In this document: piece after piece, positions 29,151 to 46,739 of the stretch | How positions within the stretch are numbered: position 1 is the stretch's first letter | Layout of the letters: every line of letters begins with the position of its first letter | Translations under genes and position numbers: made by a program | From: Piromyces finnis | Taxonomy: Eukaryota > Neocallimastigomycota > Neocallimastigomycetes > Neocallimastigales > Neocallimastigaceae | Length of the DNA: 64,000 bases | Direction: 5' to 3' | Assembly (NCBI GenBank): GCA_002104945.1 | Contig: MCFH01000037.1 | Span: forward strand, 124,001-188,000 | The notes under the pieces: generated by a model | Database searches by the model: none | Seen by the model: the letters and a program-made list of their open reading frames with translations, nothing else | Told to the model about the DNA's origin: nothing

Positions 29151-32100
29151 GATATTTTGTTACTATATAATGGTTTATTAAAAAAAATTTTTTTGATAAA
29201 GTTCAATTAATTATTGTTGTGTTTATTTTTTATTAGGTATTGTTTTTCGTATTATTTTTATTTCTTTTTTTTTTTTTTTTTTTTTTTTTTTGAATATTTT
29301 CCTACTTTTAAAAAAATAAGATTTATTTAATAATTAGTTTTTATTTTACTTAAATTATGTTAATATAAAAATTTTTTTGTTTTATTAATTAAATTGATTT
29401 TTAAAGCAAACTTTCTTTAAAATATAAAATATTATTTTTATTTTTATTATTATTGAATGTAACTTAGAGTACTATGAAGTACGCTTACTATTTTACTTTT
29501 TAATTGATATTATGGAATGACGATATTTTTTGTTTGACGTTATTTTAAATTAACATATCTTATTTATTATGTAATTTTTACCACTATTAAGATAGTATTT
29601 TTAGTTATTATTTAAAAATTATATACAATTACACTATATAACAAATATCATTTTTATTTGTGATATTATAATTATTAAAAATTATTTTCTTTTCATAATT
29701 TAAAAAAAAAAAAATTGAATCTTTTATAAAAATAATTTTTAAATGTTTCTCTCTTTTTTTTTATAATTTTTTTAAAAAAAAATTTAATTAATTAAATATT
29801 TGAATTATATTCTAATATATGTTTCACTTTTTTTTTAACCTAATGAATCCCCCCTTATTATTCTAATAACTATTCTATTATAAATTGATATTATTATAAA
29901 TTGATTTTCTTTCTTATGATTTTTATTATTCATATTTATAATGTGGTGAATATAATTCTCCTATTCAACATTTGTATTATTAATAATAATATACTTCTTT
30001 TTCCTATATTCCTATTTTTATCATCCTTTTTACTAAAGATAATATTAATATTATTATTATTATTATTATTTAAAATCCTTTTATTTTTTTCACAGGTGTC
30101 ATTGGTAAATTAATTTTTAATTGATTGTTATATATATTATAATATATTGAAATTGTGGTATAAAACTTTAATTAATAATAAAAATATTTTTAATTTATAT
30201 TAAATATCATCTATTGAAATTGATGATATTTAATATCTTGGTTACATTAATGAAAGTCTTGAATTATAATGTATAATACAAAAAAAATTGCTTTTTTATA
30301 TTTAAATATGAAAACATTAATAATAAATTTATTTAACTACCTATTATGAATAGATGTTATTTTGGTGGGGAACTTTAAAATGTTTCCTTTACCTTAAATT
30401 TTACATCCTATTTTACAACTAAATATATTATAAATTTTCATATATAACACATTTCATACATTACTATAAAGTTTACACTTTTAAAATATTAATATTATAA
30501 TTACCCTTTTTCAATTGTGAAATTATAAATTCTTTTGAACCTAATGAAGAATTAGAAAAAAAAGAAAAATATAACTATTTATATTTCTCAAAATTATATA
30601 TATTTATTAACTATGAATTCAAATATAGATTTTAATACTAATAATAAAATATTTTAGGAAATGAGTATTTTTAATCAATTACTCAACAAAATAAATTTTC
30701 AAATAAAAATTGGATAACGTTATTTTTAGTTACAAATTAATATAATTATTTAAGATTTCATGAATTATTTTTTTTATTACTGATGAAACAAATAATCTTA
30801 ATTACTATAATTATATTTAATAGGATTAAACTTATTGATTGTTATAAATTTCAAAGGAATATATTTGTTTAATTTAAAGAAATATTTATATCAATTAATA
30901 ATGATAATGGTAAATTATAAAACCATAATGAAGTCATAATTAAAATAACTATTCTACTTTTTTATTTTACTATAAATATCTTATATTTAATAAATAAAAA
31001 AAAGATATAATTCATTTCTATATTTCCATATTAAATATAAGAATTAGCATCAAAAAAAAAAAAACTAATATTTAATAAATTTATTGTAATTCTTTTTTAA
31101 TTTAAAAAAAAATGGATAATTATTATGAATTCAATATTTCAATATTTTAAAAAATTTATATATTTTATATATATATTAATATTTCTTTCGGGATAACAAC
31201 AATAATAATAGTTAAAGTATTCCGTTTATTTAAATTATATATATATTATGTTTCAAATAATTAATAAAATTAAATATAAATAGCTAAGAACATAAAATTT
31301 TTATAATAGAATAATTACTTTATGTATGTTCAATTAAAGATTAATATGATTTATGGATCATTTTTAAAATAAACACAAAATAGAATAATAAATGTTTAAA
31401 ACTTTGTTATCACATAGTATTCATGTGACTTGACATGGATATTATATGAACGATCTATGAATATATATCAATATCAATAGACTCATTCATATTAAACAAA
31501 GTGTACCATTTTATTTTCAAAGAAATAGTCACATGTGTGTATATTTTTACAATTGTTTCATAGTTCAATATAAATTTTATTTCTAGGCTTTAAATTAATT
31601 TAACTATAAAAAGATATATTTAAAATAACATAAAAACTATATAATTAACATTTAACATTAGTAAAAGTAATATTATATATTATTATAAATAAAAATATTA
31701 TAAATAATATTTAATATTTAGAAATTAATATAGAATACAATACATACAATAATTATTTTATTGTTTAAGATTATGTATTATTTCTTGGTATTACTGTTTT
31801 TACCAAAAAAAATTATTGCTTCTCATTTATATATATTTACCTATAATTTTAGTATTTATTAAAATTTCCCAATAAATGTAGTACAAAACAAAAATATTAA
31901 TTACAATTTCCTTTAGTGATATTTTTTCATATATATATTAAATTTATTCTTAAAAAAAAAAAGGAATGCTTTTCCACCACATAATTTTATTTTATAGCTG
32001 GTAAAAAAAAATATTTTATCTTTACTTCATTTTAATATTCTAAATATTCTACCATAAAATAAATAAACAAAAAAAAAAAAAAATGAGGATAATAGTTATG

Positions 32101-32220
32101 TGAATAAGATGTTCATGGAATATGAGAATATGAGCATTAATATGATTAAAAGAAACTCTTTAAAAATAATCAAAGATTAATAATATATTTTATCTAATTG
32201 TTTAAAATACATATAAGCAT

Positions 32221-32251
<31 letters not shown>

Positions 32252-32305
32252 CTTTATGTATGTATTTACTTATGTATGTATTTATTTATTTATGTATGTA
32301 TTTGT

Positions 32306-32340
<35 letters not shown>

Positions 32341-33167
32341 TGATTGCAAATTATATTTCTTTATTTTTTATTATTTTTTATTATATCTTTAATTATATAT
32401 TTTATATTTTAAATTCTATTAAAAATATTTTCTTTTTTTTTATAATTATTTATTTTATATATATATATTTGCTGTTTTCCTGTAAAATGAGGAAAAAAAA
32501 AACGCTATTGATTAAATACTAATTATTGTTTTTGTTATTAAAATATTATTATTTTAAAATTATAAAAAAAAAAAAAAAAGTGTTATCCGTTTAATATATT
32601 TTCTTTTTTTTTTTTTTGTTCGTGTGTAAGAGATTAGATTAAATTAATAATAATAAACGGAATTTAAAATTAATAATATTATAAAAAAAATAAAAAAATA
32701 AAAATTAAATAATGAAAATATTGTAAATCTATAATAGTTGTATAGCTGTGTTAACGTGTGTAAATTACTTATTTTTTGTTTTGTTTTTTTTAATTTTTTA
32801 AATTATCTTTTTTAAAAAAAAAAAATGAAAAGATATTTACTTTTTCTATACTATGATTATTAAAATAATTCAAAGATAATGGAGTTATATATAAAAATTA
32901 AATATAAATTATTGATACTATTAAATTAGTTTTAAATTTATAAAAAAAAAATGACAATGTTTGGAAATGGTAAAAATTTAAATGATACGTAGAAATATTT
33001 ATCTTTTTTTTTTTTTTGTTAACTTCGTTTCATTTCTTAATATCTTAATGTATTTTAATATTTATATATATTAATGGATTTAAATATTATTAAAAAAAGA
33101 ATTTTATCTTTTTTTTTTTTTCTAATAATCGTTATTTCATTTTACTATATAAATTTGGTTTTATTTT
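29151..33167. other. Intergenic, AT-rich, with a TTTA/TGTA microsatellite
   Basis: About 4 kb between the divergently transcribed PP2C gene and the 3' end of the kinase gene. Open frames seen here (for example 29901-30113 and 32198-32522) are Leu/Ile/Tyr-rich translations of AT repeats. No gene is supported. Confidence 0.6.
32218..32343. repeat. (TTTA)n / (TGTA)n microsatellite
   Basis: Tetranucleotide array of TTTA with interspersed TGTA units. Its translations produce the Tyr/Ile/Leu-rich apparent ORFs at 32198-32522. Confidence 0.9.
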
Positions 33168-36402
<3,235 letters not shown>

Positions 36403-37718
36403 TTTGAACTATATATTTTATATCTCTCTATTTATTTATGGTTTTTGTTTACAAAAGTATTGATATATATAATATAAAACTTAAATAATTTCTAGTAAAA
36501 TAATTATCTTTTCTTTCTTTTTTGATAATTTTTAAACAGAGTAGAAAAATCTATATATCTCTAAATATTAAAAATATCGATATAAAAAATAAAAAATACT
36601 GTTAGAAATATATAATTATATACTTATTTATTTATTTATATCTGTAATAGTGATTTTTTGTTTTTTTGTTTTTTGTTTTTGTTTTTTTTTTAAGTATTAA
36701 AGTTGACATTTGAATTTGAAATTTCTTTTTTTTTTTATATTATTATTATTATTGTTGTTGTTGTTATTATTATTATTATTTCATTCTATTAAAATTTGGT
36801 AATACAAAAAAAAATTTTTTTTTACAAAAAAAAGAAAAAAAAAAAAGTATATGTAGTGTGCTTTAAGATTATTTGTGGAGTATGCAGTGTTCAAAAAATA
36901 TATTTAAAGTTATTGTGCTGTTATTTTTAAAATATATAAAGAATCAATGTTCAAAATTTTAATTATTGATAAAAAAAAAATCTATTTAAATTTCGAATTT
37001 AAATAAATTAGAGATTAATAAAAGTGATATGTGATATATAATTTTATAGAAATATTATTATATTTATTTTCCTGCAGTAAAAAAAAAATAAAATAAAAGT
37101 TGAAATTTTGTTTATTTTTGTTGTTTGTTTTTTGCTATTTTAATTCTGGTTAAAAATAATGAATCTAACAATGTAATAATGCTAATATTTTTTTTATTAT
37201 TTGAAAATATTCTCTTCACTTTTTTAATATTAAATTCAAATTCAATAGATTTAAAATTTTTATACTGGATTAAACATTGTTATTTTATGTTATTAAGATA
37301 TATCCTTTATTAGTGTTGCTTTTGTCCTTTTAATTTAAATTTTCTTTTTTATCTTAAAATTAAATACTATATTTTTATTGATATTATTATCTTAATTATA
37401 AACTTACATTTAAAATAAAATATAAATAATTTTGTTTTTGTTTTATTCGGTTTTTTCTTTTTTAAGGAAAACCTTTTTTTCGGTTTTTCTTTTTTTTTTT
37501 ATTTTGTTTTGTTATGTTTATTTGTTTGCTAGTTTTTTTTGTTTTTCTATATAAAGAAATATTAGAACAAAAAAAAATTCTAAATTTAAATAAAAAATAA
37601 AAAAAGAAAGAAATTAAAATAAATTAAACTTCTTTTTTTATTTTCTTTATCTATATCAATTTCATAATTATTGATATTATTATATCTTTATATTAATAAA
37701 AACAATTGTTTAATTAAT

Positions 37719-37764
<46 letters not shown>

Positions 37765-38618
37765 AAAAAGAAATGAGGATTTAGTTAGTGTCAAACTAAA
37801 TTCATGGTTAAGTTTAAGTTGTTGTTTTTTTTTTTTTTTTTGAAATCACAATTATACTCTTATTCAAAATATAATTTGTATGAATATTTATTTAATACTT
37901 CTTCATAAAATATATATGTTATAATTATATATAACAATATAACTAAGAAAAAAAGAAAAAGAAAAATAAAAAAAAATATTATAAAGGTGGAATAAAAAAA
38001 ATTATACTTTAAATATATAAAATAAAAAAAAAATTAAGGTACAAAATAATAATTAAAATTATTTAAAATTTTATTAAAAGATAAATTAAAATTTAATATT
38101 TTATGTTAATCATAATATTAGTAATTTTTTTCATATTAAATAATTAATATTAAAAAAAAAGTTATTAAAGATTAATTTATAAAAAAAAAAGGATTTTTTT
38201 TTTTTTATTTATTATAGTTAAATAAATAACAAATAAAATTAATACAATCTTGTTATTAACAAAGAATAAATTATAATTATAAATACATAAAAGTATCAAG
38301 AAATAGTTATACATAATAAAATAATAAATGAATATATGATTTAAACATTATTTATTTTATTTATTTCATTGTAAAATCAAGTATTTACTTTTTAAAGCAT
38401 CATAAAAAGAATATTAAATATAGATTTAACTTTAAATTCCACTAAATAATTAATAATTATAATTTTCCAAGAAAAAATGAGCTATTTTTAATACTATTTT
38501 TTCAATTTAAAAAAAAAATCATTGAAATTAATTTATTATTATGCTTTTAGTTGTATATTCTTTAATTATTTAATTATATTTATTTATTTATAATTAAAAT
38601 AATTGAATGGTTTAGATG

Positions 38619-38650
<32 letters not shown>

Positions 38651-40056
38651 ATTCATTAAATCATTTGAATAATTCTTTTTAATCCTTAAAATGGTATTTT
38701 AAAAAAGGGATAATACTAAAAATTTATAAAAATATATTTATTATACTAATTTATGAATATAAATGTTAAAAATAATTATAATAGTTTTATTTATATAAAT
38801 ATAAAAAAAATTAGCATAAAAAATGTTATTTATTTATATAAATTTTATGTACTCGGTAATTTAATAATTTTATTTATGTTTTTTATTTTTTTTTTTTTTT
38901 TTTTACATATGCATATAAACGCATATAAACACATGTATATTAATTAAAATAAATAGTGGAATTTTTAATAAAGATATTAGGAATGGAAAAAAAAAAAAAA
39001 AAAAAATACTTTATAATAATTAAAAAAAATACTTAAAAATTATAATAAATATAGTTAAAGATTATTATTTGTAAGTTGTAAAGTTGAAATATATATTTAT
39101 TAATAGTATATATAATTTTATTTGTTTTGTTTTTTTCTTTAAAAAAAAGGATGAAGATATTATTAAAATGACTTTTAAATATTTATTTATTATTCATTCG
39201 TTTAGTCGTATTTATAGAAAAATATATATATATATGTATAAATTATAATAAATTTACATGAATGAATATTATAATTATATAAAATATTTTTTTTTAAAAA
39301 AAAATAAAATGATCATTAAATATTATTCGTTTATATAAATTTTTTTCAGTAAAATAAAAATATTAAATATATCTTTAAAATTACATCTTTAAAATATATT
39401 AATATCAAAAAATAAAGTTTTTATTTATATATTAATTATTCTAAATTATTAAACATGATTTAAAAAAATAAAAAAATATCTATATAGGTTATATATATGG
39501 GTGATAGGTGTATATATGTTTGTCTATTATGATTAATGTTTCTATGTTTTAACATTTTTGTTAGTGCCGTTTTTATTTTTACTTTATTAAACTATCACAT
39601 ATATTTCTCCCCTTCAATGATTTGAATACATCTAAAAATGTAAAAATTTATAAAAAATTAAAATAATCATTTATATTACTTGTTGATATCATCGCTTGTA
39701 TATATTATCAAATATATATATAACTTTAAATATTACTTCTCTCTGAAAGTAATAATAAAAAAAAATACTTTTTTTATTTTTTTATTTTTATTTTATATAT
39801 ATTTTTCTTTTTTAAAGAAAAAAAGGAATTTTTTTTTTTTTTCACCTTTAACAAATTTAACATTGTTTATGCAAATTTAATAACAAAATAAGATTAAAAA
39901 GGATATATATATGTATAGCATAAACATATTAATATTATTTATATATTTACTGACTTTTTTAAATAGATATACGAAATGTTTTAATAATAATAATCACTTT
40001 TTTTTTACTATTATTATTACATTCTTATAAAAATCTAAATTTATAAATTTGGTATT

Positions 40057-40089
<33 letters not shown>

Positions 40090-40393
40090 AAAGGGAATAA
40101 ATTAATTTATGTTAATATTTATAATTTAAAAAAGGAGAAAAAAAAAAAGAAAAAGGAAAAAAAAGAATATAAAAATTCTGTTATATAATAGATCTAATAT
40201 ATTAAATAATAAAAATTAAAAAAAAAAGCTGTCAAAGATAAAATAAAAAATTAAAAATATCTATTATAAATAAATGGTTTCTTTATATTTTACTCTTTTT
40301 TTTTCCTTTTTCCTTTCCTCTTCTGTTTATTTTCATCTATTTATATTTATTGATAATAAAAATGCATTTTGATTGATTCTACTTTTTATCTAT
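36403..40393. other. Intergenic, homopolymer-rich
   Basis: About 4 kb upstream of the kinase gene and downstream of CHS7, with many A and T tracts of 15-40 bases (for example near 37723-37763 and 40060-40089). A CT-rich stretch at about 40290-40325 lies just past the CHS7 stop. No gene is supported. Confidence 0.6.
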
Positions 40394-41642
40394 TTAGAAT
40401 GGTCTTGGTCCTTTGTCATTTACATAATAAGTTGGTTCCTTAATTTCCCATACTGTTTGATTCTTACCAACAGAAAATTCTAAATCTTCCTTAGTAATGG
40501 AATCCCAATACTTATAAACCATCATAACAGCAAGTAAGATGAAGGTTACACCAAAGAAAACACCATCAATATAGTGTGCACACATACCACAAATTTCTTT
40601 TGAGAAAACAAATTCACAAACAATACCGATTATGTAGAAAGCAGCAGCAAATAAGATAGCACCTAATGGCCACTTTTCATCTAATACAGTAATTACAAGG
40701 AAAACTTGTAATAAGAAGTAGATTAAAATTTCAGCTCCATTTACAATAAAGAATAAAATGTAAAGAATTTGTGAAGTAGTTAAAATTTGTTTTTCGAAAG
40801 TTAAGTAGGAGACAGCAAAGTTAATACCAAATGAAATAAGAGCACAAACTCTAACAAGCTTGATATACGAATATAAATTAATAAAATAAAAACGAAAATA
40901 ATAATTAATATTATACTCGTTAATTATTAATAATTATATAAATATCTTTATAAAAAAAAAAACTTACCCATAATGACTTAGCTGTGCCATCTTCAATCCA
41001 TTGGAAAGAAACTAAACCACTTACTAATAATGTTGTACATGCAGCACCTACCACACCTATATAAGATGCAACAACATACTAAATATAAATAAATTTAGAG
41101 TTTAATTATTCAATATTGTTATTTTATAAAATTTTTAATATTTTCATTTTTTCAAAATTTTAAATATATGATAATTATACAGTTGCTTACTTTATAATAT
41201 TCAAGATATAATGGTACTACACCAGAAGATACAACCATTTCAAGTATAATATATAAAAAGTATAAATAGTAGAATATAACGACTTCCTTACGACCTATTT
41301 ATATTTTGATACATGTTTTTTAATGCATTAATAATTGTTATACTTCTTTTTTTTTTTTTTTTTAATATAAAATAATAATATAAATATTATTGTTTTATTT
41401 TTTTACTAACCTACAGCGGTATATTTTGATTTAATATGGAAAATCATAATAAGAGTCATTACAAGAGCAACTATACCCATGAATAAAGTAGCACCTTGAA
41501 AAGTTAAATGACCCTTTACAATTTCTAAATTTCTTGAGTAACATTCTGGCATAAATTTACTGTCAACAAGTGAACACATTGGAAGTGACACTTTATTACA
41601 GAAGAAATCGAAATTCATCTCAAATGGAATATCATTAGCCAT
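40394..41642 (-). CDS. CHS7: Chitin synthase export chaperone (Chs7-like), 303 aa
   Basis: Multi-pass ER membrane protein that in fungi lets chitin synthase leave the endoplasmic reticulum. Exons are 41642-41411, 41294-41191, 41078-40968 and 40858-40394, 912 nt in phase. The N-terminus (FDFFCNKVSLPMCSLV, then CYSRNLEI, FQGATLFMGIVALVMTLIMI and KSKYTAVGRKE) matches the conserved opening of Chs7: two cysteines, an LP.C motif, then the first helix followed by a basic SK.TAVGRKE loop. About seven hydrophobic segments can be counted, as in the family. A further conserved piece is GLVSFQWIEDGT. Length is close to yeast Chs7 (316 aa). It sits alone, flanked by repeats. This gene is the best evidence that the window is fungal. 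Confidence 0.93.
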
Positions 41643-43572
41643 TTTTTATCTATTTTTTTAATAATAGTAAAACATTTAGATTAATATTATTATTTTATTA
41701 TAATATATATATATTAGTGCATAAAAAAACTAATATATTCCATTTGAATAACTTTTAATATTTTGTTGAATATTATTTAAATACATTATTATTTATTTAT
41801 ATAGTTATTTCAATAATTATTTCAACAGATTAGAAAATTAGGCTTTTCAATGATTATGTTTTTATTAATAAAAAAATTACTATTTATTAAATTTTTCATT
41901 TTGAATTAAAGTCAATGTTTCAATAATTATATCTACATTTATATAAATATAGCATAACATTAAATAATTATTATAAATATACATTTATATTTTTTAACAT
42001 TATTCTTGTATTTTGCTTAATATTGTTCGATGTGAAAAGACTATATAAAATATTTTTTTTTTCTTTACATATAGTTTTGTTTTGTTTTGTTTTGCTTTTT
42101 GTTTGTGAAAATTGTATTAATTGCTTATATAATGTGTATGTATTTATATATATTATATATTGATAATTAAAAGTATAATTCTTTATATTAAAAATCATTC
42201 ATTTATGTAAATAATAAATTCAAACTGTTGGCTTTTTTATTATAATATAGTATTACTTTTTTACTATTTTCTTGTATCTTTAGTATTATTGTTTTTTTTA
42301 AAAAAAAAAAAAAAGGTTCTTTTATTTTTATTTATTATTTTCAATACAAAATATTTTGTATTAATAATTCAAATGATAATAATTCAACGTCATTAATATC
42401 TATAATTCTTTTTTTTTTTTTTTTTTTTTCTATTCTTATATCTATTAATAATTATTTTTACGCACTTTATTATTATTATTGTAATGATAAAGGGATTATT
42501 CAGATGTTCAAATTCTTTTTTTTTTTAAAAAAAAAAAAATTAAAAAAAGATAAAATTTAAAATTAAAAATAATTTTTATATAAGTTTTATTAATATATTT
42601 ATTAGTATTGGAGTTTATTTATTAATATATTAAATCAATATATTCAATTTTATTATAAAAAGTATGTACTAAATAGGTATTCAATAATTATAAAAATAAT
42701 CTTGATTTCTAATACTAAAAAAAATAGAATATAGAATATAATAGGAATGGAAATTTATTATAAAATAAAATTTAATACACCCATAGAATTAACGATAAAA
42801 ATGATTTATTTAGTATAATTTAATTACATTTAGTATTAAGAGTTTCTAAATATTTAGTGAGTCTTTTATTATTAATTTACTATTAATTATTATTTATTTC
42901 TATTTATATAAAACAATACTTTATAAAATATCAAATTATTTATTAATTAGGATAATCAATAAATAAGAATGGTTGATGATGTTGTATTATTAACCAGTAA
43001 AAAAAAAAAAATTAATAAGCATAAAGTAAGTGGAATAATAGTAAATAGTAATAATAGATTTATTTATTTAATTTATTTAATTAATTTATTTGTTTATATA
43101 ATTATTTATTCATTTATTATTTATTTATTATAAGTATTGTTGGTAAAACTGTGCCATATCTTTAAATATAAAATTTAATTATAATGTAATATACTATACA
43201 ATATATTTTCAACATATAATATATAATCAAATTTAATTAATTTAATGAATTATTATAAATATCATCAATATTTGTAATATATTATTGCTAATTAATAATA
43301 TATTGAATTAAATCATTTTTAATTATATTAATTTGATTTCAATATAATAATATATTTCTTAATTACCCAATATATTATTTTCTCAATAATAGTATTGCTA
43401 TATATATTATTTTTATAATAATCATCAATAGGTATAGAATGCATTTATTATTAATAATGGTTATTATGTATACATTTTACTACATTATAATTTGTATACA
43501 TTTATTGATTTCAATTAGTAATAAAATTAAACTTTTAAAAAAATAAAGCATGTACAACCATAAAACTAAAAC
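41643..43572. other. Intergenic upstream of CHS7
   Basis: About 1.9 kb of AT-rich sequence including the CHS7 promoter side. A possible tiny first exon at 42970-43026 (ATG to a GTAAGT donor) has no convincing partner exon and is not called. Confidence 0.6.
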
Positions 43573-43691
43573 TTTGCCTTAATCGCTGTTAGGAAATTTC
43601 TATTTTAAAATTGAATTTTAAAAAATATCTACCATTAACAATTCTAAATTCATTTTTAAAATGGAAGCTTTTTCTATGCTATTAAGGCAAA
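43573..43691. mobile_element. MITE-like element with long imperfect inverted repeats
   Basis: About 119 bp bounded by TTTGCCTTAAT and its inverse ATTAAGGCAAA. The inverted similarity reaches about 47 bp inward on each side (ATTTTAAAA and TGAATTT blocks also pair), leaving a loop of about 25 bp. It has no coding capacity. No clear target duplication was found. Confidence 0.6.
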
Positions 43692-43844
43692 TTTTAATTG
43701 TAAATATGTTGAAATTAGAATTATTGGGTTAACAAGCATTTTTATTAATGACTTCTTAATAAAATTATGGAATGAAATATCAAAAATTGCTAAAAATTTT
43801 TGAAAAACTTTAAAGATTTTCTAAAGTATAATTATTATTGGAAT

Positions 43845-44431
43845 AGAATGAAAATTCGTCGTTCCAGTTTTTATCCTGGTTGTTAAGGCGTTTCCTTAGC
43901 ATATATAAGGCTTCTGGTTCGACCCCGCAGATGTCAGTGCCTGTGGATTTTCCCACTGGGTTTGCCATGGGTTGGGTTATGATATTCAGGTAAGTATAAA
44001 TGAACTTTCTAATTTACTACTATGATAATAACACTCGTCTAGCCGGCCTGAGAGGGTCTAGTGTACATGGTACATTCCAAATTAGAACTTAATAAGTGGT
44101 GACTTAGGCTATGCCAAAAACACATAATATTCCTTAATCAATTTAAGTGTAAACATTAGGGGGCGGTTGACACGTGATCAAATTGACTATAAGAGGCTTA
44201 GCATTGTAGTTGTGAAATATCGTACAACGACATGCATCTAATGTACATGGATTAAGTGAGCGTCGAAGCTGAAGAAACAGTATGACAGACCAGGAGGGTC
44301 ACAACCACCTAGCAATAGGAATGAGCCAACGTTTCTCTAAGAACCACCATTGGAGCTAACTCTGATCGATGGGAGAAATGCACTCGGAAGTTAAAAAAAA
44401 AAAAAAAAAAAAAAAGAATGAAAATTCATCG
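43845..44431 (+). mobile_element. tRNA-derived SINE with LINE-like tail and 17-bp TSD
   Basis: The body is 43862-44414, flanked by AGAATGAAAATTCGTCG and AGAATGAAAATTCATCG (one mismatch). The head (about 43875-43934) looks like a tRNA of Leu/Ser type: GGTTGTTAAGGCGTTT (D-arm/A-box region), an anticodon-arm-like hairpin CCTTA-GCATATA-TAAGG, and a GGTTCGACCCC B-box. These would form an internal RNA polymerase III promoter. A 3' segment (GCTGAAGAAACAGTATGACA, then GACCAGGAGGGTCACAACC) resembles the end of the LINE ORF (GCTGAAGAAACAGTAAGACA, GGCCAGGAGGGCCAGCGCAACC). The terminus CACTCGGAAGTTAAA plus poly(A) resembles LINE 3' UTR CATTGGAAGTCAAA. It is GC-richer than the surroundings. Confidence 0.8.
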
Positions 44432-44704
44432 CTAATATCTTATTCTTTGTTGTGCCTTCTTCTTTATTATTTAGACGAGTACTAAAAAAAAAAATATTTA
44501 AAAATTTTAATATACAATATTTTTTTAAAAAAAAAAAATATCACTTTCTACAATAAAATTTTATGTATGACAAAAAAATAAATGGAAATATATTACAATA
44601 TATTGTAATTACATATTAAATAAAATTAATAACACATTAAAAATTAAAAAATGAAAAAAACGTGTTTTAAACGGTCAATTATATATTATTATTAACAATG
44701 ACTT

Positions 44705-44808
44705 AGAATTACAATTATGAGTATTATAAAATTATTATAAAAAAATTAAACAACATAGAATTACAATTATGAGTATTATAAAATTATTATAAAAAAATTA
44801 AACAACAT
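44705..44808. repeat. Tandem duplication, 52 bp x 2
   Basis: Two adjacent, apparently identical 52-bp units starting AGAATTACAATTATGAG and ending AAACAACAT, in non-coding sequence 270 bp past the SINE. Confidence 0.9.
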
Positions 44809-46739
44809 AAAGGTTTTTTTTATTATAATATAAAATATAAAATATGGAATATATAGGTAGAAAATTTAATAATATACTTTATATTTTATTAATAGCAAAA
44901 AAAAATATTATATCAATATGGTTAGGTTAAATTTCATTGAAATTTATTAGACCTAATCCTTTAATTATTTTAAAAATATTAATAAGAAAAAAAATATTAA
45001 TAAAAAAATACTTTAATAAAAAACTGCTTATTAAAGTATTATTTTATTATTTTATATGTATAAACAGTCAAAATAATAAATTTATAATTCAAAACAAAAA
45101 AATTAGATATTGTAAGATAATTAATAAAAATAGTATTTTTAATAAAATAATGTTAAATGATTAAAATAATTTATTTCAGAAACTATATAACAAAAAAAAA
45201 AATTAGTAATTCAGTGTAGATAGCTATTATATTCAATTAAAAAATATGCAAATATAAATTGTAAATTCAATATATATATATATTTTATTTTGACATTTGA
45301 TTGTAAAGATAATAAATATATTAAACATAAAAAGAAACGTTATTTAACTTGACTTTTTAATGTATTAATACAAATAATAATAAAAAAAAAAATTAAAGAA
45401 TATTATTCAAAAAGTATTACTACAATTACAACCATTATTAATAATAAATAAATAAAAACAATTTTATCAAGAGATAGTTACATTCAATTCTTAAAATTTA
45501 TTAAAAGATTTTTATCATTAATTGAATTAAAAAAAAGTTAATTTTTAATTGTTACTAAATAGCAAATACAAAAAAAAAAAAAAAATATAACATGAATCAA
45601 ATGATATAATATTCTAACAGATAAATTATGAAATATGAAAAGTATTCTAAAAAAAAAAAAAAACAACTTATGAATAGATTTAATAAAATACAATTTACTG
45701 ATAGAGAGTATAGTCTTAAAATAAGGATTATTACTTAGAAAACATAAATATCATTTAATATGATATTTAAACTAACAAAAAAAATCTAGGAATAATAAAA
45801 TTATTCAAAATAATATATTATTACTAGTAATATTTTATTATTATTTGTAAAATTATTTAAAGATATTTAATTAATGATCAATTCAGTTCTATGAAAACTA
45901 ATTTTCATTAATACTAAGAAATACAAAAACAAGCATTAAGAATAGTTAATTGCTTAATTATTTAAAGAGAAGATTTAACTTTTTTTATTTTATAGAAATA
46001 TTAATATAATTATTTTTAAATATTAATATCTATTTTTTTTACAGATTATTTAGAAACCTTTTACCGACATACAATTTCATATATTTCCAAAATATTTAAA
46101 ATTTATATATATAAAAGAGAATAATTCAATTATTTCTTTATACAAAATAATGTCGAATTTTTCATTATTGCATTTTAAGAAAAATTCTATAGAATTTATC
46201 CATTAAAGTATAATTATTATTAAGTTTACTGATTCTATAAATTTTAATTTATTCAATCCAAAAATCTTCATAAAAACAATGAAAGCATCAAGAAATATAT
46301 ATGTAATATGGGTGAGAATAGATTTATAGAAAAAGGTTTATAGTATAAAATTTAGATTTTGATAATTAGAAAATTTTATTTTTTTCTTTTTTTTTTTTTT
46401 TTTTTTTTAATTTCCTAATTAATTAGAGTATGATAAACTTTCATTATTATTGGTTTATGAGATAAAAGTTTAATCTAATAGATAAGTTTTTCTATTACTG
46501 CCATGAAAGAAAATAAAAATTACAAGTATTTTTTTTAATCTAATTAAAGGAATGTTTTAATAAGAAGAACCATGTACTTTTATATATTAAAAATATTTAA
46601 TAGGCAATAAAATTATTCATTCAATATATTTATATATTATTTAACCTTTTTGTAGCTCGACCAAAATAGAATTATAAACATTTTTTCTTATATTTTTATT
46701 AAATAAATGATGATACATATTTTTTATATTTATTATAAA
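44809..46739. other. Intergenic, nothing recognised
   Basis: AT-rich sequence without supported genes. The open frame at 44937-45164 is a Lys/Ile/Asn-rich translation of A/T sequence without homology I can recognise. Confidence 0.55.

Noticed and set aside
42970-43026. Possible first exon: ATG, 19 codons, then a canonical GTAAGT donor
   Set aside because: The next plausible acceptor (43134) leads to a stop within a few codons in every phase and no further exon was found.
43875-43934. Functional tRNA gene
   Set aside because: The D-arm, anticodon-arm and T-arm-like pieces are present, but the anticodon loop lacks T33, stems mismatch, and the sequence continues into a SINE body with poly(A) and a target duplication.
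44937-45164. 75-residue plus-strand open frame rich in Lys/Ile/Asn
   Set aside because: Composition equals that of translated A/T noise; no donor, acceptor or recognisable motif supports it.
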